DNA of 64,000 nt from Lachnospiraceae bacterium (GTDB taxonomy: Bacteria > Bacillota > Clostridia > Lachnospirales > Lachnospiraceae): positions 221,988-285,987 of the forward strand of contig WRBB01000001.1 in NCBI GenBank assembly GCA_009779895.1. Reading direction: 5' to 3'. Under the pieces are notes generated by a model that did not search any database, was not told where the DNA came from, and saw only the letters and a list, made by a program, of their open reading frames with translations. This document shows positions 34,585 to 44,297 of this stretch, piece after piece (positions within the stretch are counted from its first letter, which is position 1; the number at the start of each line of letters is the position of its first letter). The translations under genes were made by a program, and so were the position numbers.

Positions 34585-35625
34585 CTAATTCCTATAATCT
34601 GCGATAAAGTCATCCACATTATTGATATCAATTGGTGTAAGAATTCTTACGATATTTTGCGGTAAATCACCACCGCTTAAGAGTTGTTCAAATAAATCAA
34701 CAACGGCTATGGCGGTACGCCTACTGGAACCTTCAAATCCTACAGAAACTCGTGTTGCCTGACCGGCTTGAATGGCTTCTAGTTGTTGTAAAGTTGCATC
34801 TGCCGAAAAAATACCCATATCGTCCGGAATATCTCCGCCTGTAGCTACCATAAAGGCTTCATTTGCTCCGACATCACCTCCGGCACCAATACTCACCACA
34901 ACGCTAGCGTTAGGGTTGGCTTGTAAAATAGTCTCCACGTGAGACATGGCTGTTGCTGCGTCAAGAGCGGGTTGGCTTGCAATTACCTCATATAGGCCGG
35001 CGGCATTCGCCTCCAAGGCATCCAATATGCCTGTCTCTCTTTCAAGTAAAACGGGTGTAGCAGGATAATTTATCATAATAACTTGTGCGGGTTCATCAGC
35101 TGTATAATGTTCATTTATAAAATCTGCGGCGGCTGAACCGATTGCATAACCTAACTCTGTATTATCCAGAATCCAGTTGAGGTTACTATTTTCGAGAATA
35201 TCATCCCAACTCATGGTAATAATACCGGCTTCTTGTGCTTGCCTAAAGACTTCTTCGATACCTTGTGGATCAGAGGGGTGAGCTAAAATTAAGTCTTTGC
35301 CAGAAGCAATAAAGTTTTCGACTTGACTTATTTGCACAGCCGAATTGTCATCACAATCTAAAATAGTATATTCCCATCCTTTTTCAGTCATTAGGGTTTC
35401 CATATATGCTGCAAGGCCACCCCAAAAAGGATTTTGAAGATTCTGGAGTGTGATACCAACTCTAAAAGTGCTCCCATCATTTGTATCCCCTGTTTCTGTT
35501 TCGTTTGCATTTTCAGTATCTTGTACGTCTGTTGTTGGGGTATCTGTTGCTCCATTTCCGCATCCGGCCAATAAAGTAAGTCCTAATATGGAGCAAAGAA
35601 TAAGTGATAATAGTTTCTTTTTCAT
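34585..35625 (-). CDS. Sugar ABC transporter substrate-binding lipoprotein
   Basis: 346 residues. Lipoprotein signal MKKKLLSLILC... with lipobox LAGC (Cys22), a Thr/Glu/Asn-rich linker (about 25-50), and a type 1 periplasmic-binding fold with VGITLQNLQNPFW and IDINNVDDF at the ends. It is RbsB-like. AGGAGG precedes the ATG, and a promoter lies at 35709-35738, separating it from the ROK gene. Works with the ATPase at 36940 and the distant permease at 28164. Ligand unknown. Confidence 0.92.
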   Translation of the reverse strand: MKKKLLSLILCSILGLTLLAGCGNGATDTPTTDVQDTENANETETGDTNDGSTFRVGITLQNLQNPFWGGLAAYMETLMTEKGWEYTILDCDDNSAVQISQVENFIASGKDLILAHPSDPQGIEEVFRQAQEAGIITMSWDDILENSNLNWILDNTELGYAIGSAAADFINEHYTADEPAQVIMINYPATPVLLERETGILDALEANAAGLYEVIASQPALDAATAMSHVETILQANPNASVVVSIGAGGDVGANEAFMVATGGDIPDDMGIFSADATLQQLEAIQAGQATRVSVGFEGSSRRTAIAVVDLFEQLLSGGDLPQNIVRILTPIDINNVDDFIADYRN

Positions 35626-35708
35626 TTTGTAATCCTCCTAAAATTTTATATAACCACATCAGCTATTAAGTAGATGATAACAATATTAATAGTGATTATC
35701 CAGTCATT

Positions 35709-35738
35709 ATTTTAAGATTTTTGACTGATTTCGGTCAA
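35709..35738 (-). promoter_or_regulatory. Promoter of the binding-protein gene
   Basis: On the minus strand TTGACC (35738-35733), 18-bp spacer, TAAAAT (35714-35709), about 85 bp upstream of the start. The -35 box is one arm of a short inverted repeat TTGAC...GTCAA. Confidence 0.55.
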
Positions 35739-35757
35739 TCGAATATACGATATTGTA

Positions 35758-36894
35758 CTAAATGCGATTTACATACTTATCAATTAGTCTAAGCGCGGCA
35801 CCGGTTGGGGTTGCTTCCGTTTTATATTTGCACGGATGTATATAATCTTTTGCAAAGTGAGCAAAAGGATATTTTGTATCAATCAATTGGAACAAGTCTT
35901 CTTGATATTCTTCCATATATTCTCCTACGTTGCCGCCAATAATAATATCACAATCAAACAACAGCCTAATATTGTGAATTGCAAGAGATAATTTTTTTAG
36001 ATATTCGTGCCAAATATTTTGAGCGTTTAAATCTTTTCTTTTAACTAAATCAAAAAAATCGGATAAATCACCATTTGTATATTTGTCTAAATTACTTGTA
36101 TTTGCCACTGTGTCGAAACATCCATATTGCCCACAAAAACATTTTTTTCCATTTTCCATGACAACAGTCATATGTCCAATTTCGCCGCCTTTTTTTGAAT
36201 TTCCTGCATATATTTGCCGATTCACAATAAAGCAGCCACCAACACTTTTATTTAAACTAATATAAAAAGCGTTTTCTATGTCCTGATTGCTCCAGACTTC
36301 AGCATATCCTGCCACGAAAGAGTCATGTAAAAGAAGATTATGATAGGGGATGTACTTTGTGATTTCTGCTCTTGTTTTTCCGGTGAAATTTAAGGAATAA
36401 CCATAAATAACTTCTTCGCCTTCTTCAGATATTAAACCCGGAACTGCAATTCCAACACCTAAGAGTGCTTCATCGGAAATATGGGATGCTATCTTTATGC
36501 TTTCTACAACATCTGCGATTTCTTTTAGATATTGATCATGATCAATAGCAAAAGAAATTTTTAATTTTTTAGAACCTATTATCTGGCCCAATAAATTAAC
36601 TGCGACCCCATTAATATGATTTGCCGTTAAATAAATGCCGATTGCAACTTTATGATTTGGCACGCATGCATAGGAAGTAGCATTACGCCCACCGGTTTTA
36701 ATGTCTGAAGATGCTTTTTCAATTAGGCCGGTTTCTGTTAGATATTGAATATTCTGGCTTACTGTTGGTAAACTCAAATGTAAGCCAAAGGAAATTTCTT
36801 GCTTAGACAAAGCGGTATTCTCTCGAATGTATTTGTATATAGATTGTCTATTTCTTTTTTTGATTTCATCTGATGCAATCACTTTTTTTGTCAT
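35758..36894 (-). CDS. ROK-family repressor (XylR/NagC type)
   Basis: 378 residues: an N-terminal winged helix (about 22-60, LSKQEISFGLHLSLPTVSQ split by a turn) and a ROK domain with the sugar-binding GGEIGHM and the zinc motif CFCGQYGCFD. The C-terminal TGAALRLI is typical. The start is the ATG at 36894, 6 nt after GGGAG; upstream ATGs at 36921 and 36906 lack sites. It lies between the ATPase and binding-protein genes and probably binds AACTAGTT-type palindromes around the locus, releasing DNA when the sugar is present. Confidence 0.9.
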   Translation of the reverse strand: MTKKVIASDEIKKRNRQSIYKYIRENTALSKQEISFGLHLSLPTVSQNIQYLTETGLIEKASSDIKTGGRNATSYACVPNHKVAIGIYLTANHINGVAVNLLGQIIGSKKLKISFAIDHDQYLKEIADVVESIKIASHISDEALLGVGIAVPGLISEEGEEVIYGYSLNFTGKTRAEITKYIPYHNLLLHDSFVAGYAEVWSNQDIENAFYISLNKSVGGCFIVNRQIYAGNSKKGGEIGHMTVVMENGKKCFCGQYGCFDTVANTSNLDKYTNGDLSDFFDLVKRKDLNAQNIWHEYLKKLSLAIHNIRLLFDCDIIIGGNVGEYMEEYQEDLFQLIDTKYPFAHFAKDYIHPCKYKTEATPTGAALRLIDKYVNRI

Positions 36895-36930
36895 ATGTAC
36901 TCCCATATAATAATAAATCAAAAGTCTGTT

Positions 36931-36939
36931 AACTAGTTT
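36931..36939. promoter_or_regulatory. AACTAGTTT operator half-site upstream of the ROK gene
   Basis: AACTAGTTT lies between the ATPase stop and the ROK start and matches the cores of the inverted repeats at 34469-34513 and 38488-38521. It may allow autoregulation. Confidence 0.4.
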
Positions 36940-38439
36940 CTATACTTCTTTTGTGTCGGAGGCATATGCCATGATCAATTCTGGGTTAAAATTAGCCTTA
37001 TCTAACATACCGGTTATCCGTCCTTCATTTAAAATGATGATTCTATCTGACATACCCATTAGCTCTTCCATTTCAGAAGAAATCAAGAGTACGGTCTTAC
37101 CATTTTCTACTAAATTATTTATCAATTTATAAATTTCATATTTTGCTCCTACATCAATGCCTCTAGTTGGTTCGTCAAAAATGATAAGCTCAGCTTCAGC
37201 CGCAAGCCATTTCCCTAGGATTACTTTTTGCTGGTTTCCACCACTTAAATTTTTTACCAATTGATTTAAACTTGGCGTTTTAATAGCCATATCTTCTTTG
37301 TAACGATTGGCTGTATCTCGTTCAACGCGTGCGTTAATAATACTGAATTTTGACGTTCTATTATAGATAGGCATATTGATATTGCTCATAATAGAGTTTC
37401 CGAGCAATGCGCCATGGCGTTTTCTATCTTCCGGAACCAAAGCAATGCCGATATCAATCGCCTCCCTTGGTGTTTTTGGATTTATTTCTTTGCCTTTGAA
37501 GATGAATTTTCCTTTTTCTTTTCGAACGGCTCCGAAGATCATTTGTGCCAACTCTGTGCGTCCTGCTCCAACAAGTCCGCCTAAACCAAGCACTTCACCT
37601 TTGTGAATTTTCAAACTAATGTTTTCATCACCATTACCAAAGACATTTTGAGCCTCAAAGACAACGTCATCCTCATGAATACACTTATTTCTGAAAGGAT
37701 AAGATTCTGTTAATTCTCTGCCGACCATAAGTTTTATCAATTGATCCGTATTACTTTCTTTTGTAATAAGTGTATCGATATATTCCCCATCTCTTAAGAC
37801 GACGATTCTATCTGATAAATGAAAGATTTCTTCCAGGCGATGTGATATATAAACGATGGAAACACCCTTTTTCTTTAGCAATTCTACAACGGTAAACATA
37901 CTTTCTACTTCAGAGCTTGTTAAAGGTGCAGAAGGTTCATCCATGATTAAAATTTTTGCATCTTGATGGATTGCTTTGGCAATTTCAATCATTTGCTGAA
38001 AACCTACTGTTAGGTTTTTAACCAATGCTTTAGGATCAATTTTAATATTTAGTTGTGCAAAGGCTTGAGAAGCTTGTTTTTCCATTTCTTTTTTATCAAT
38101 CATAATGCCTTTTTTTATCGGATGTCCAAGAAATAGATTTTCTGCTGCGGATAGTTCGCCAACATTATTAAATTCCTGATAAATAATAGCAATTCCATTT
38201 TCTGATGCTAGCTGAGGAGTCATGTTTGTATATTCTTTATCATTTACAATAATTTTGCCTGATGTTGGAATTACTGCGCCGGAACAAGTTTTTATTAATG
38301 TAGATTTCCCTGCTCCGTTCTCACCAATGAGAGCTAATATTTCGCCCTTTTTTACACGCATAGAAACGTCATTTAAAGCGGTTACCCCTGGGTATTTCTT
38401 TGTAATATTTTGTAATTCTAAAACATAATTAGTATTCAT
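36940..38439 (-). CDS. Sugar ABC transporter ATP-binding protein, double-domain
   Basis: 499 residues with two nucleotide-binding domains. First: Walker A GENGAGKST (39-47) and MDEPSAPL. Second: GLVGAGRTE, LSGGNQQKV, FDEPTRGID. Typical RbsA-type importer ATPase. It is the first gene of the unit, with its own promoter (38524-38552) and an operator-like repeat at the transcription start. Partner genes are at 34585 (binding protein) and 28164 (permease). Confidence 0.93.
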   Translation of the reverse strand: MNTNYVLELQNITKKYPGVTALNDVSMRVKKGEILALIGENGAGKSTLIKTCSGAVIPTSGKIIVNDKEYTNMTPQLASENGIAIIYQEFNNVGELSAAENLFLGHPIKKGIMIDKKEMEKQASQAFAQLNIKIDPKALVKNLTVGFQQMIEIAKAIHQDAKILIMDEPSAPLTSSEVESMFTVVELLKKKGVSIVYISHRLEEIFHLSDRIVVLRDGEYIDTLITKESNTDQLIKLMVGRELTESYPFRNKCIHEDDVVFEAQNVFGNGDENISLKIHKGEVLGLGGLVGAGRTELAQMIFGAVRKEKGKFIFKGKEINPKTPREAIDIGIALVPEDRKRHGALLGNSIMSNINMPIYNRTSKFSIINARVERDTANRYKEDMAIKTPSLNQLVKNLSGGNQQKVILGKWLAAEAELIIFDEPTRGIDVGAKYEIYKLINNLVENGKTVLLISSEMEELMGMSDRIIILNEGRITGMLDKANFNPELIMAYASDTKEV

Positions 38440-38487
38440 ACAATACAGTCCTCATTTTCTAATATGATAGAGTAAATAATCTTTTGC

Positions 38488-38521
38488 AACTAGTTTTATA
38501 AAATGGTTTTTAAAACTAATT
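38488..38521. promoter_or_regulatory. Operator-like inverted repeat at the ATPase promoter
   Basis: AACTAGTTTTA (38488-38498) and TAAAACTAATT (38511-38521) are complementary with one mismatch, 12 bp apart. The pattern resembles the XylR operator TTAGTTTG...CAAACTAA. It lies just downstream of the -10 box, where bound repressor would block transcription. Confidence 0.6.
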
Positions 38522-38523
38522 AC

Positions 38524-38552
38524 ATTATACAGATAGACTTTTTTGTTGTAAA
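38524..38552 (-). promoter_or_regulatory. Promoter of the ATPase/ROK unit
   Basis: On the minus strand TTTACA (38552-38547), 17-bp spacer, TATAAT (38529-38524). Confidence 0.7.
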
Positions 38553-38644
38553 TAGAAAAAGCCTACTAAAAGTTGCAATAGTTGTTAGTGAATTTGCACA
38601 AGAACAAGAGTAATTGGAGCACGATGATTTAAAACCCGTGCGAA

Positions 38645-38680
38645 AGGGAATATTGTACTAAAAAAAATACAATATTCCCT
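38645..38680. repeat. Hairpin upstream of the S10 promoter
   Basis: A perfect 13-bp stem (38645-38657 with 38668-38680) with an A-rich 10-nt loop, ending 9 bp before the -35 box at 38690. There is no T-run on either strand. It may insulate the ribosomal operon from the divergent sugar operon. Confidence 0.55.
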
Positions 38681-38689
38681 AAAAAGTTC

Positions 38690-38718
38690 TTGAAATGTGT
38701 CGTGTGATTCGCTATAAT
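38690..38718 (+). promoter_or_regulatory. Promoter of the S10 operon
   Basis: TTGAAA (38690-38695), 17-bp spacer, TATAAT (38713-38718). This is the strongest match upstream of rpsJ. Confidence 0.8.
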
Positions 38719-38985
38719 GATAAAGCTGTGGCATAAAAGCGAGGAAACGTGAGGTTGTTGATGAAGTGGTGTTCGTCCGCTGAAATCAGGTTTTTACGTG
38801 GAGCAAATGTCAAGTTGGGAAACTGACGACAAGTCACTGTACGAATCATAACTGATATATTTTATCATATTTCATATGGAAATACTATTGGGATGTCTGT
38901 GGGTTATTTGCGACACACACGGCAGAGTGTACAGTCACCGCTTGTCGTACTGAATGAAAAGTACGAAAAGGAGGAGACTTTTTTT
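38719..38985 (+). other. Leader of the S10 operon
   Basis: About 260 bp of untranslated leader between promoter and rpsJ. The larger gap, 38440-38985, contains only the divergent promoter and operator, the hairpin, the S10 promoter and this leader. A frame from 38893 is open into rpsJ, but the start with a good binding site is at 38986. Long leaders here can be targets of L4 autoregulation in other bacteria; I cannot identify the L4 site by eye. Confidence 0.5.
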
Positions 38986-39303
38986 ATGGCAAGTCAAGTA
39001 ATGAGAATCACATTAAAAGCGTATGAGCATCAATTGGTGGACTCATCCGCAAAGAAAATTACCGAAACAGTAAAGAAAAACGGAGCACAAGTAAGTGGGC
39101 CAGTACCCCTTCCAACCAAGAAAGAGATTGTTACGATTTTGAGAGCGGTACATAAGTACAAAGATTCTCGGGAGCAGTTTGAACAAAGGACACACAAAAG
39201 ATTGATTGATATTATCGCACCCACACAAAAGACGGTTGATGCATTATCCAGATTAGAGATGCCGGCAGGGGTTCATATTGACATCAAGATGAAGGCCAGA
39301 TAA
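38986..39303 (+). CDS. rpsJ: Ribosomal protein S10
   Basis: Small-subunit protein, also the NusE antitermination partner; 105 residues. Typical N-terminus [17 protein letters not shown] and [10 protein letters not shown]; the C-terminus has [18 protein letters not shown] precedes the ATG at 38986; a longer frame from 38893 would bury that site. First gene of the S10-spc-alpha cluster. The 163-bp gap to rplC is large for this operon and contains no gene. Confidence 0.97.
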   Translation: MASQVMRITLKAYEHQLVDSSAKKITETVKKNGAQVSGPVPLPTKKEIVTILRAVHKYKDSREQFEQRTHKRLIDIIAPTQKTVDALSRLEMPAGVHIDIKMKAR

Positions 39304-39466
39304 GAACGAGCTTATGCAAGCGAGTGATGCGTGGTCAGATCTCAAATGGGGAATCGACTTTAGCGATTCGGAAATATGAGAGTTACATTAATTTTACGCA
39401 GTATTCCTAAATTTAGGATGAACGTGTTTTTGCGTTCCGCTGTAAATCACAGGAGGTTATTGAAAT

Positions 39467-40144
39467 ATGAAGAAAGCTATTTTAGCGACAAAAGTTGGAA
39501 TGACTCAGATCTTCGATGACGAAGGCATGTTGGTTCCTGTAACGGTTCTTCAAGCGGGTCCGTGTTTGGTGACTCAGGTTAAGACAGAAGAAAACGACGG
39601 TTACCAAGCGATACAAGTTGCTTTTGTTGATAGAAAAGAAAAGATTGTTACAAAAGATGGTAGTGGTAAAAAGGAAATTGCACATAGAAATGGTGTGACA
39701 AAGGCAGAAAAAGGGCATTTTGATAAAGCTGGTATTTCCGGTAAAAGATTTGTGCGGGAATTCAGATTTGAAAATGCGGAAGAATATACGTTGGCGCAAG
39801 AGCTGAAAGCAGATGTGTTTGAAGTGGGTGATAAAATTGATGCAACGGCTGTTTCCAAGGGCAAGGGTTTCCAAGGTGTAATCAAACGTTACGGCTTTGG
39901 CAGAGGTCCTAAGACTCACGGTTCCAAACATCATCGTCATCATGGCTCTAGTGGTTCGGGCACGGATCCGGGCAAGGTAGTAAAAGGTAAAAAAATGCCT
40001 GGTCAAATGGGGAACAAGAAAATTACAGTGCAAAACCTGGAAGTAGTTCGTGTGGATGTAGAAAATAACTTGCTACTGGTAAAAGGTTCTGTACCGGGAC
40101 CAAAGAAAAGTCTTATAACGATTAAAGAGAGTGTTAAGGCTTAG
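39467..40144 (+). CDS. rplC: Ribosomal protein L3
   Basis: Large-subunit protein that helps form the peptidyl transferase centre, 225 residues. Starts [13 protein letters not shown] and carries [12 protein letters not shown] and [15 protein letters not shown], the extension reaching the active site. It is about 15 residues longer than many bacterial L3 proteins because of an insertion near 65-85 ([14 protein letters not shown]). AGGAGG precedes the ATG. rplD follows after 32 bp. Confidence 0.97.
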   Translation: MKKAILATKVGMTQIFDDEGMLVPVTVLQAGPCLVTQVKTEENDGYQAIQVAFVDRKEKIVTKDGSGKKEIAHRNGVTKAEKGHFDKAGISGKRFVREFRFENAEEYTLAQELKADVFEVGDKIDATAVSKGKGFQGVIKRYGFGRGPKTHGSKHHRHHGSSGSGTDPGKVVKGKKMPGQMGNKKITVQNLEVVRVDVENNLLLVKGSVPGPKKSLITIKESVKA

Positions 40145-40176
40145 TCCGATAGACATTAGGAAGGAGGAACATACAG

Positions 40177-40797
40177 ATGGCAAACGTATCTGTTTATAAT
40201 ATCGAAGGGAAAGAAGTTGGTTCGATCGAATTAAACGATGCTGTGTTTGGTGTTGCAGTAAATGAGCATTTAGTGCATATGGCAGTGGTGAATCAATTGG
40301 CAAACAAACGGCAGGGAACACAAAAAGCCAAAACCCGTTCGGAAGTACGTGGAGGTGGTAAAAAACCATGGAGACAAAAAGGAACAGGTCATGCAAGGCA
40401 AGGTTCAACAAGATCTCCTCAATGGACAGGTGGTGGTGTTGTTTTTGCACCAACACCAAGAGATTATTCGTTTAAGATGAATAAAAAAGAAAAGAAAGCT
40501 GCATTAAAGTCAGCACTTTCTTCAAGAGTACTTGAAAATAAATTGATTGTTTTGGATGAAATCAACTTTGATGAAATCAAAACAAAAAGATTCCAAGATG
40601 TGTTACATAAATTGGAAGTGAACAAAGCATTGGTGGTATTAGAGGATGGAAATACAAACGTGGAAGTTTCGGCTAGAAATATTCCCGATATAAAAACAGC
40701 TCGTACCAATACAATCAATGTATTTGACGTTTTAAAATATAACACAGTTATCGTAACAAAAGCTGCGGTTACAACGATTGAGGAGGTGTATGCATAA
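40177..40797 (+). CDS. rplD: Ribosomal protein L4
   Basis: 206 residues; lines the exit tunnel and in some bacteria represses its own operon. The tunnel loop RSEVRGGGKKPWRQKGTGHARQG (in part near 52-74) is clear. GGAGGA precedes the ATG. The stop overlaps the rplW start by one base (TAATG), so L4 and L23 are coupled. Confidence 0.97.
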   Translation: MANVSVYNIEGKEVGSIELNDAVFGVAVNEHLVHMAVVNQLANKRQGTQKAKTRSEVRGGGKKPWRQKGTGHARQGSTRSPQWTGGGVVFAPTPRDYSFKMNKKEKKAALKSALSSRVLENKLIVLDEINFDEIKTKRFQDVLHKLEVNKALVVLEDGNTNVEVSARNIPDIKTARTNTINVFDVLKYNTVIVTKAAVTTIEEVYA

Positions 40798-41096
40798 TGG
40801 CTGATATCAAATATTATGATGTAATCCTTAAACCGGTGGTTACTGAAAAGAGCATGGAGCTTATGGCTGATAAGAAATATACATTTCTAGTGCATCCGGA
40901 AGTGACAAAAAATCAAGTAAAAGAGGCTGTTGAAAAGATGTTTAATGGAACAAAGGTAAAAAGTGTCAATACGATGAACCTTGAAGGTAAGACAAAAAGA
41001 CGTGGTAGAACCTTTGGTAAAACAGCAAAGACAAAAAAGGCAATCGTTCAATTGACTGCGGAGAGTGCAGAAATTCAATTGTTTGAAGGTCTGTAG
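40797..41096 (+). CDS. rplW: Ribosomal protein L23
   Basis: 99 residues; docks signal recognition particle and trigger factor at the tunnel exit. Typical LKPVVTEKSMELM and FLVHPEVTKNQVKEAVE motifs, and the basic loop KTKRRGRTFGKT. The start overlaps the rplD stop; GGAGG lies in the end of rplD. Confidence 0.97.
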   Translation: MADIKYYDVILKPVVTEKSMELMADKKYTFLVHPEVTKNQVKEAVEKMFNGTKVKSVNTMNLEGKTKRRGRTFGKTAKTKKAIVQLTAESAEIQLFEGL

Positions 41097-41112
41097 AGAG
41101 GAGCTATAAGCA

Positions 41113-41955
41113 ATGGGAATCAAAACATATAATCCATATACACCTTCCAGAAGAGCTATGACTGGTTCTGATTTTGCCGAAATCACAAAGAAGACGCCTG
41201 AGAAATCTTTGTTAGAGTCTAAAAGCAGAAAAGCCGGTCGTAACAATCAAGGAAAAATTACAGTGAGACATCGTGGCGGCGGTGCCAAAAGAAAATATAG
41301 AGTGATTGATTTTAAAAGACGCAAGGATGGTATTCCTGCTACAGTGATTGGCATTGAATATGATCCAAACAGAACAGCTAACATTGCGTTGCTTAGTTAT
41401 GCAGACGGAGAAAAGGCTTATATCATTGCACCGGCAGGTTTGACCGATGGCATGAAAGTTATGAATGGTCCTGACGTGGAGATTAAAATCGGCAATTGCT
41501 TGCCACTTGAGAATATTCCGGTTGGTACACAAATTCACAACATTGAGTTGTATCCGGGTAAAGGTGGACAGATTGTTCGCTCCGCTGGCAATAGTGCACA
41601 GTTGATGGCAAAAGAAGGAAAGTATGCTACTTTGCGTTTGCCGTCCGGGGAAACCAGAATGATACCGATTATCTGTAGAGCTACAATTGGTGTGGTTGGA
41701 AATGGCGACCATAACTTGATTAATATTGGTAAAGCAGGACGTAAGCGTCACATGGGTTTTCGACCGACCGTTCGTGGTTCTGTTATGAATCCAAATGACC
41801 ATCCACATGGTGGTGGTGAGGGTAAAACCGGCATTGGCCGTCCGGGTCCGAGTACTCCTTGGGGCAAACCGGCACTTGGTTTGAAGACACGTAAGAAAAA
41901 CAAATCTTCTAATAAATTGATTATCAGAAGAAGAGATGGTAGAGCTGTTAAATAG
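41113..41955 (+). CDS. rplB: Ribosomal protein L2
   Basis: 280 residues; needed for subunit association and peptidyl transfer. Shows [18 protein letters not shown] near 50 and the conserved C-terminal [20 protein letters not shown] with the functional His. AGAGGAG precedes the ATG. 17 bp to rpsS. Confidence 0.98.
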   Translation: MGIKTYNPYTPSRRAMTGSDFAEITKKTPEKSLLESKSRKAGRNNQGKITVRHRGGGAKRKYRVIDFKRRKDGIPATVIGIEYDPNRTANIALLSYADGEKAYIIAPAGLTDGMKVMNGPDVEIKIGNCLPLENIPVGTQIHNIELYPGKGGQIVRSAGNSAQLMAKEGKYATLRLPSGETRMIPIICRATIGVVGNGDHNLINIGKAGRKRHMGFRPTVRGSVMNPNDHPHGGGEGKTGIGRPGPSTPWGKPALGLKTRKKNKSSNKLIIRRRDGRAVK

Positions 41956-41972
41956 AAAGAGGAGGTAACCCT

Positions 41973-42257
41973 ATGGGTCGTTCACTTAAAAAAGGGCCAT
42001 TCGCAGATGCGAGTTTGTTGAAGAAAGTTGATGCGATGAACGCCGATGGAAATAAATCAGTTGTAAAGACATGGTCTCGCCGTTCAACCATTTTTCCGTC
42101 TTTTATTGGACACACATTTGCTGTGCATGATGGAAGAAAGCATGTTCCGGTTTATGTAACGGAGGATATGGTAGGACATAAATTAGGCGAGTTCGTAGCT
42201 ACTCGAACATACAGAGGCCACGGAAAAGATGAGAAGAAGTCTAGGATAAAAAGTTAA
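41973..42257 (+). CDS. rpsS: Ribosomal protein S19
   Basis: 94 residues; head of the small subunit. Starts [12 protein letters not shown] and has [27 protein letters not shown] in the usual order. Strong GAGGAGG. 14 bp to rplV. Confidence 0.98.
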   Translation: MGRSLKKGPFADASLLKKVDAMNADGNKSVVKTWSRRSTIFPSFIGHTFAVHDGRKHVPVYVTEDMVGHKLGEFVATRTYRGHGKDEKKSRIKS

Positions 42258-42271
42258 GGAGGTTTTAGTCA

Positions 42272-42682
42272 ATGGCTAAAGGACATAGATCGCAAATTAA
42301 AAGAGCAAGAAACGAAGCGCAAAAAGAGACAAGACCTTATGCAAAGATTTCTTATGCTCGTGTATCTGTTCAAAAGGCTTGTTTTGTATTGGATGCCATT
42401 AGAGGAAAAGATGTGCAATCGGCACTGGCGATTCTGGCATATAATCCAAGATACGCTTCAAGTGTAATTGAAAAAGTATTAAAATCAGCAATTGCCAATG
42501 CAGAAAACAATGAAAAATATGATGGTATGAAAGCCGAAAATCTTTTCATTGAAGAGTGCTATGCAAACAAAGGGCCTACAATGAAAAGAATCAAACCTAG
42601 AGCACAAGGTCGTGCATATCGTATTGAAAAACGTATGAGTCATATCACGATTGTGTTGAATGAGAAAGGTAAGGAGGACTAG
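42272..42682 (+). CDS. rplV: Ribosomal protein L22
   Basis: 136 residues; tunnel-wall protein. Core motif [19 protein letters not shown] and the tunnel hairpin [14 protein letters not shown] are clear. Slightly longer N-terminus than average ([20 protein letters not shown]). One base separates its stop from the rpsC start. Confidence 0.97.
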   Translation: MAKGHRSQIKRARNEAQKETRPYAKISYARVSVQKACFVLDAIRGKDVQSALAILAYNPRYASSVIEKVLKSAIANAENNEKYDGMKAENLFIEECYANKGPTMKRIKPRAQGRAYRIEKRMSHITIVLNEKGKED

Positions 42683-42683
42683 G

Positions 42684-43340
42684 ATGGGACAGAAGGTTAA
42701 TCCGCATGGTTTAAGAGTTGGCATTATTAAAGATTGGGATTCAAAATGGTTCGCAGAAAAAGATTTTGCTGACAATTTGGTTGAAGATGATAAAATCAGA
42801 AAATACCTAAAAAAGAGATTGTTCAGTGCGGGTATTTCTAAAATGGAAATCGAAAGAGCATCCGATCGTGTAAAGGTTATCATTTATACAGCGAAACCCG
42901 GTGTTGTAATCGGCAAGGGTGGATCGGAAATTGAAAAAGTAAAGGCGGAGCTGGCAAAATTCATTGATAAAAAATTGGTTTTGGATATTAAAGAAATCAA
43001 GAGACCGGATTTAGATGCCCAATTGGTTGCAGAAAATATTGCTGCCCAGTTAGAGGGACGTATTTCTTTTAGACGTGCTATGAAATCTTGCATGGGTCGT
43101 ACGATGAAGGCAGGCGCATTCGGAGTGAAAACATGTGTGTCAGGTCGTCTTGGTGGTGCTGATATGGCACGTACAGAATTCTACAATGAAGGAACAATTC
43201 CTTTGCAGACATTAAGAGCGGACATTGATTATGGTTTCGCTGAAGCAGATACAACTTTTGGAAAAGTCGGTGTAAAGGTTTGGATTTACAAAGGCGAAAT
43301 TCTTCCAACGAAAGGCGAAAAGGAAGGGAGAGATAAATAA
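42684..43340 (+). CDS. rpsC: Ribosomal protein S3
   Basis: 218 residues; mRNA entry and helicase activity. Starts [16 protein letters not shown]-domain GxxG is in VVIGKGGSE near 65; the C-terminal domain contains the [23 protein letters not shown] motif in part. The start is the ATG at 42684 behind AAGGAGG rather than a frame opening at 42660. Overlaps rplP by one base. Confidence 0.98.
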   Translation: MGQKVNPHGLRVGIIKDWDSKWFAEKDFADNLVEDDKIRKYLKKRLFSAGISKMEIERASDRVKVIIYTAKPGVVIGKGGSEIEKVKAELAKFIDKKLVLDIKEIKRPDLDAQLVAENIAAQLEGRISFRRAMKSCMGRTMKAGAFGVKTCVSGRLGGADMARTEFYNEGTIPLQTLRADIDYGFAEADTTFGKVGVKVWIYKGEILPTKGEKEGRDK

Positions 43341-43777
43341 TGTTAATGCCAAAAAGAGTGAAACGTCGTAAGCAATTCCGTGGCACCATGAAAGGGAAAG
43401 CGACCAGAGGTAACAAAATTACTTATGGTGAGTATGGTATGATAGCTGCAGAACCTTGTTGGATCCGTTCCAATCAAATCGAGGCTGCTCGTATTGCGAT
43501 GACAAGATATATTAAACGTGGTGGTAAGGTTTGGATTAAAATTTTCCCTGATAAACCGGTTACGGCAAAACCTGCCGAAACTCGTATGGGTAAGGGAAAA
43601 GGAGGATTGGAGTACTGGGTAGCAGTGGTAAAGCCGGGTCGTGTGATGTTTGAAATTGCAGGTGTACCGGAAGAAACAGCTAGAGAAGCTCTTCGTCTTG
43701 CAATGCATAAATTACCTTGCAAATGCAAAATCGTTTCTCGCGAAGATTTAGAAGGCGGTGATAACAGTGAAAATTAA
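43340..43777 (+). CDS. rplP: Ribosomal protein L16
   Basis: 145 residues; near the A and P sites. Starts [31 protein letters not shown] and [18 protein letters not shown] are diagnostic. GGAAGGGAG precedes the ATG. Its last 11 bases overlap the rpmC start. Confidence 0.98.
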   Translation: MLMPKRVKRRKQFRGTMKGKATRGNKITYGEYGMIAAEPCWIRSNQIEAARIAMTRYIKRGGKVWIKIFPDKPVTAKPAETRMGKGKGGLEYWVAVVKPGRVMFEIAGVPEETAREALRLAMHKLPCKCKIVSREDLEGGDNSEN

Positions 43778-43964
43778 TACATTTGTAGAAGAATTAAAAG
43801 GGAAATCCCAACAAGAATTAAATGAAGAGTTAGTAGCTGCGAAAAAGGAATTGTTTAATCTGAGATTCCAAAATGCGACGAATCAACTGGAAAACACAAG
43901 CAGGATCAAAGAGGTTAGAAGGAACATTGCTAGAATTCAAACCATGATTACAGCTAGTAAGTAG
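43767..43964 (+). CDS. rpmC: Ribosomal protein L29
   Basis: 65 residues; two-helix protein at the tunnel exit. The GTG start at 43767 gives the standard [14 protein letters not shown] start, with GAAGGCGG upstream inside rplP; an in-frame GTG at 43758 is less likely. Contains [20 protein letters not shown]. Overlap with rplP suggests coupling. Confidence 0.95.
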   Translation: MKINTFVEELKGKSQQELNEELVAAKKELFNLRFQNATNQLENTSRIKEVRRNIARIQTMITASK

Positions 43965-43978
43965 AAAGGAGTCATACC

Positions 43979-44233
43979 GTGGAACGTAATTTGAGAAAAA
44001 CCCGTACCGGTAAGGTTGTGAGCGACAAAATGAGCAAAACAATCGTTGTTGCCGTAGTTGACCACGTAAAACATCCATTGTACAAAAAAATCGTGAAGAG
44101 AACTTATAAGCTAAAGGCTCATGACGAAAATAATGAGTGCAATATTGGAGATACAGTTAAAGTTATGGAAACAAGACCATTGTCAAAAGATAAAAGATGG
44201 AGACTTGTAGAAGTAATGTCGAAAGCGAAATAG
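43979..44233 (+). CDS. rpsQ: Ribosomal protein S17
   Basis: 84 residues, OB-fold. GTG start; [19 protein letters not shown] and [16 protein letters not shown] are diagnostic. AAAGGAG precedes the GTG. 64 bp to rplN without a gene. Confidence 0.97.
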   Translation: MERNLRKTRTGKVVSDKMSKTIVVAVVDHVKHPLYKKIVKRTYKLKAHDENNECNIGDTVKVMETRPLSKDKRWRLVEVMSKAK

Positions 44234-44297
44234 ATGATTGAAGCAGCTTGCTTGTAAGAAATCAAGTGAGAAAATGCTATGAAGGAGGTTAACCTGC

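Noticed and set aside
39482..40033. 183-codon open frame antisense to rplC
   Set aside because: Lies wholly opposite a certain ribosomal gene, with low-complexity Cys/Phe/His-rich composition and no ribosome binding site.
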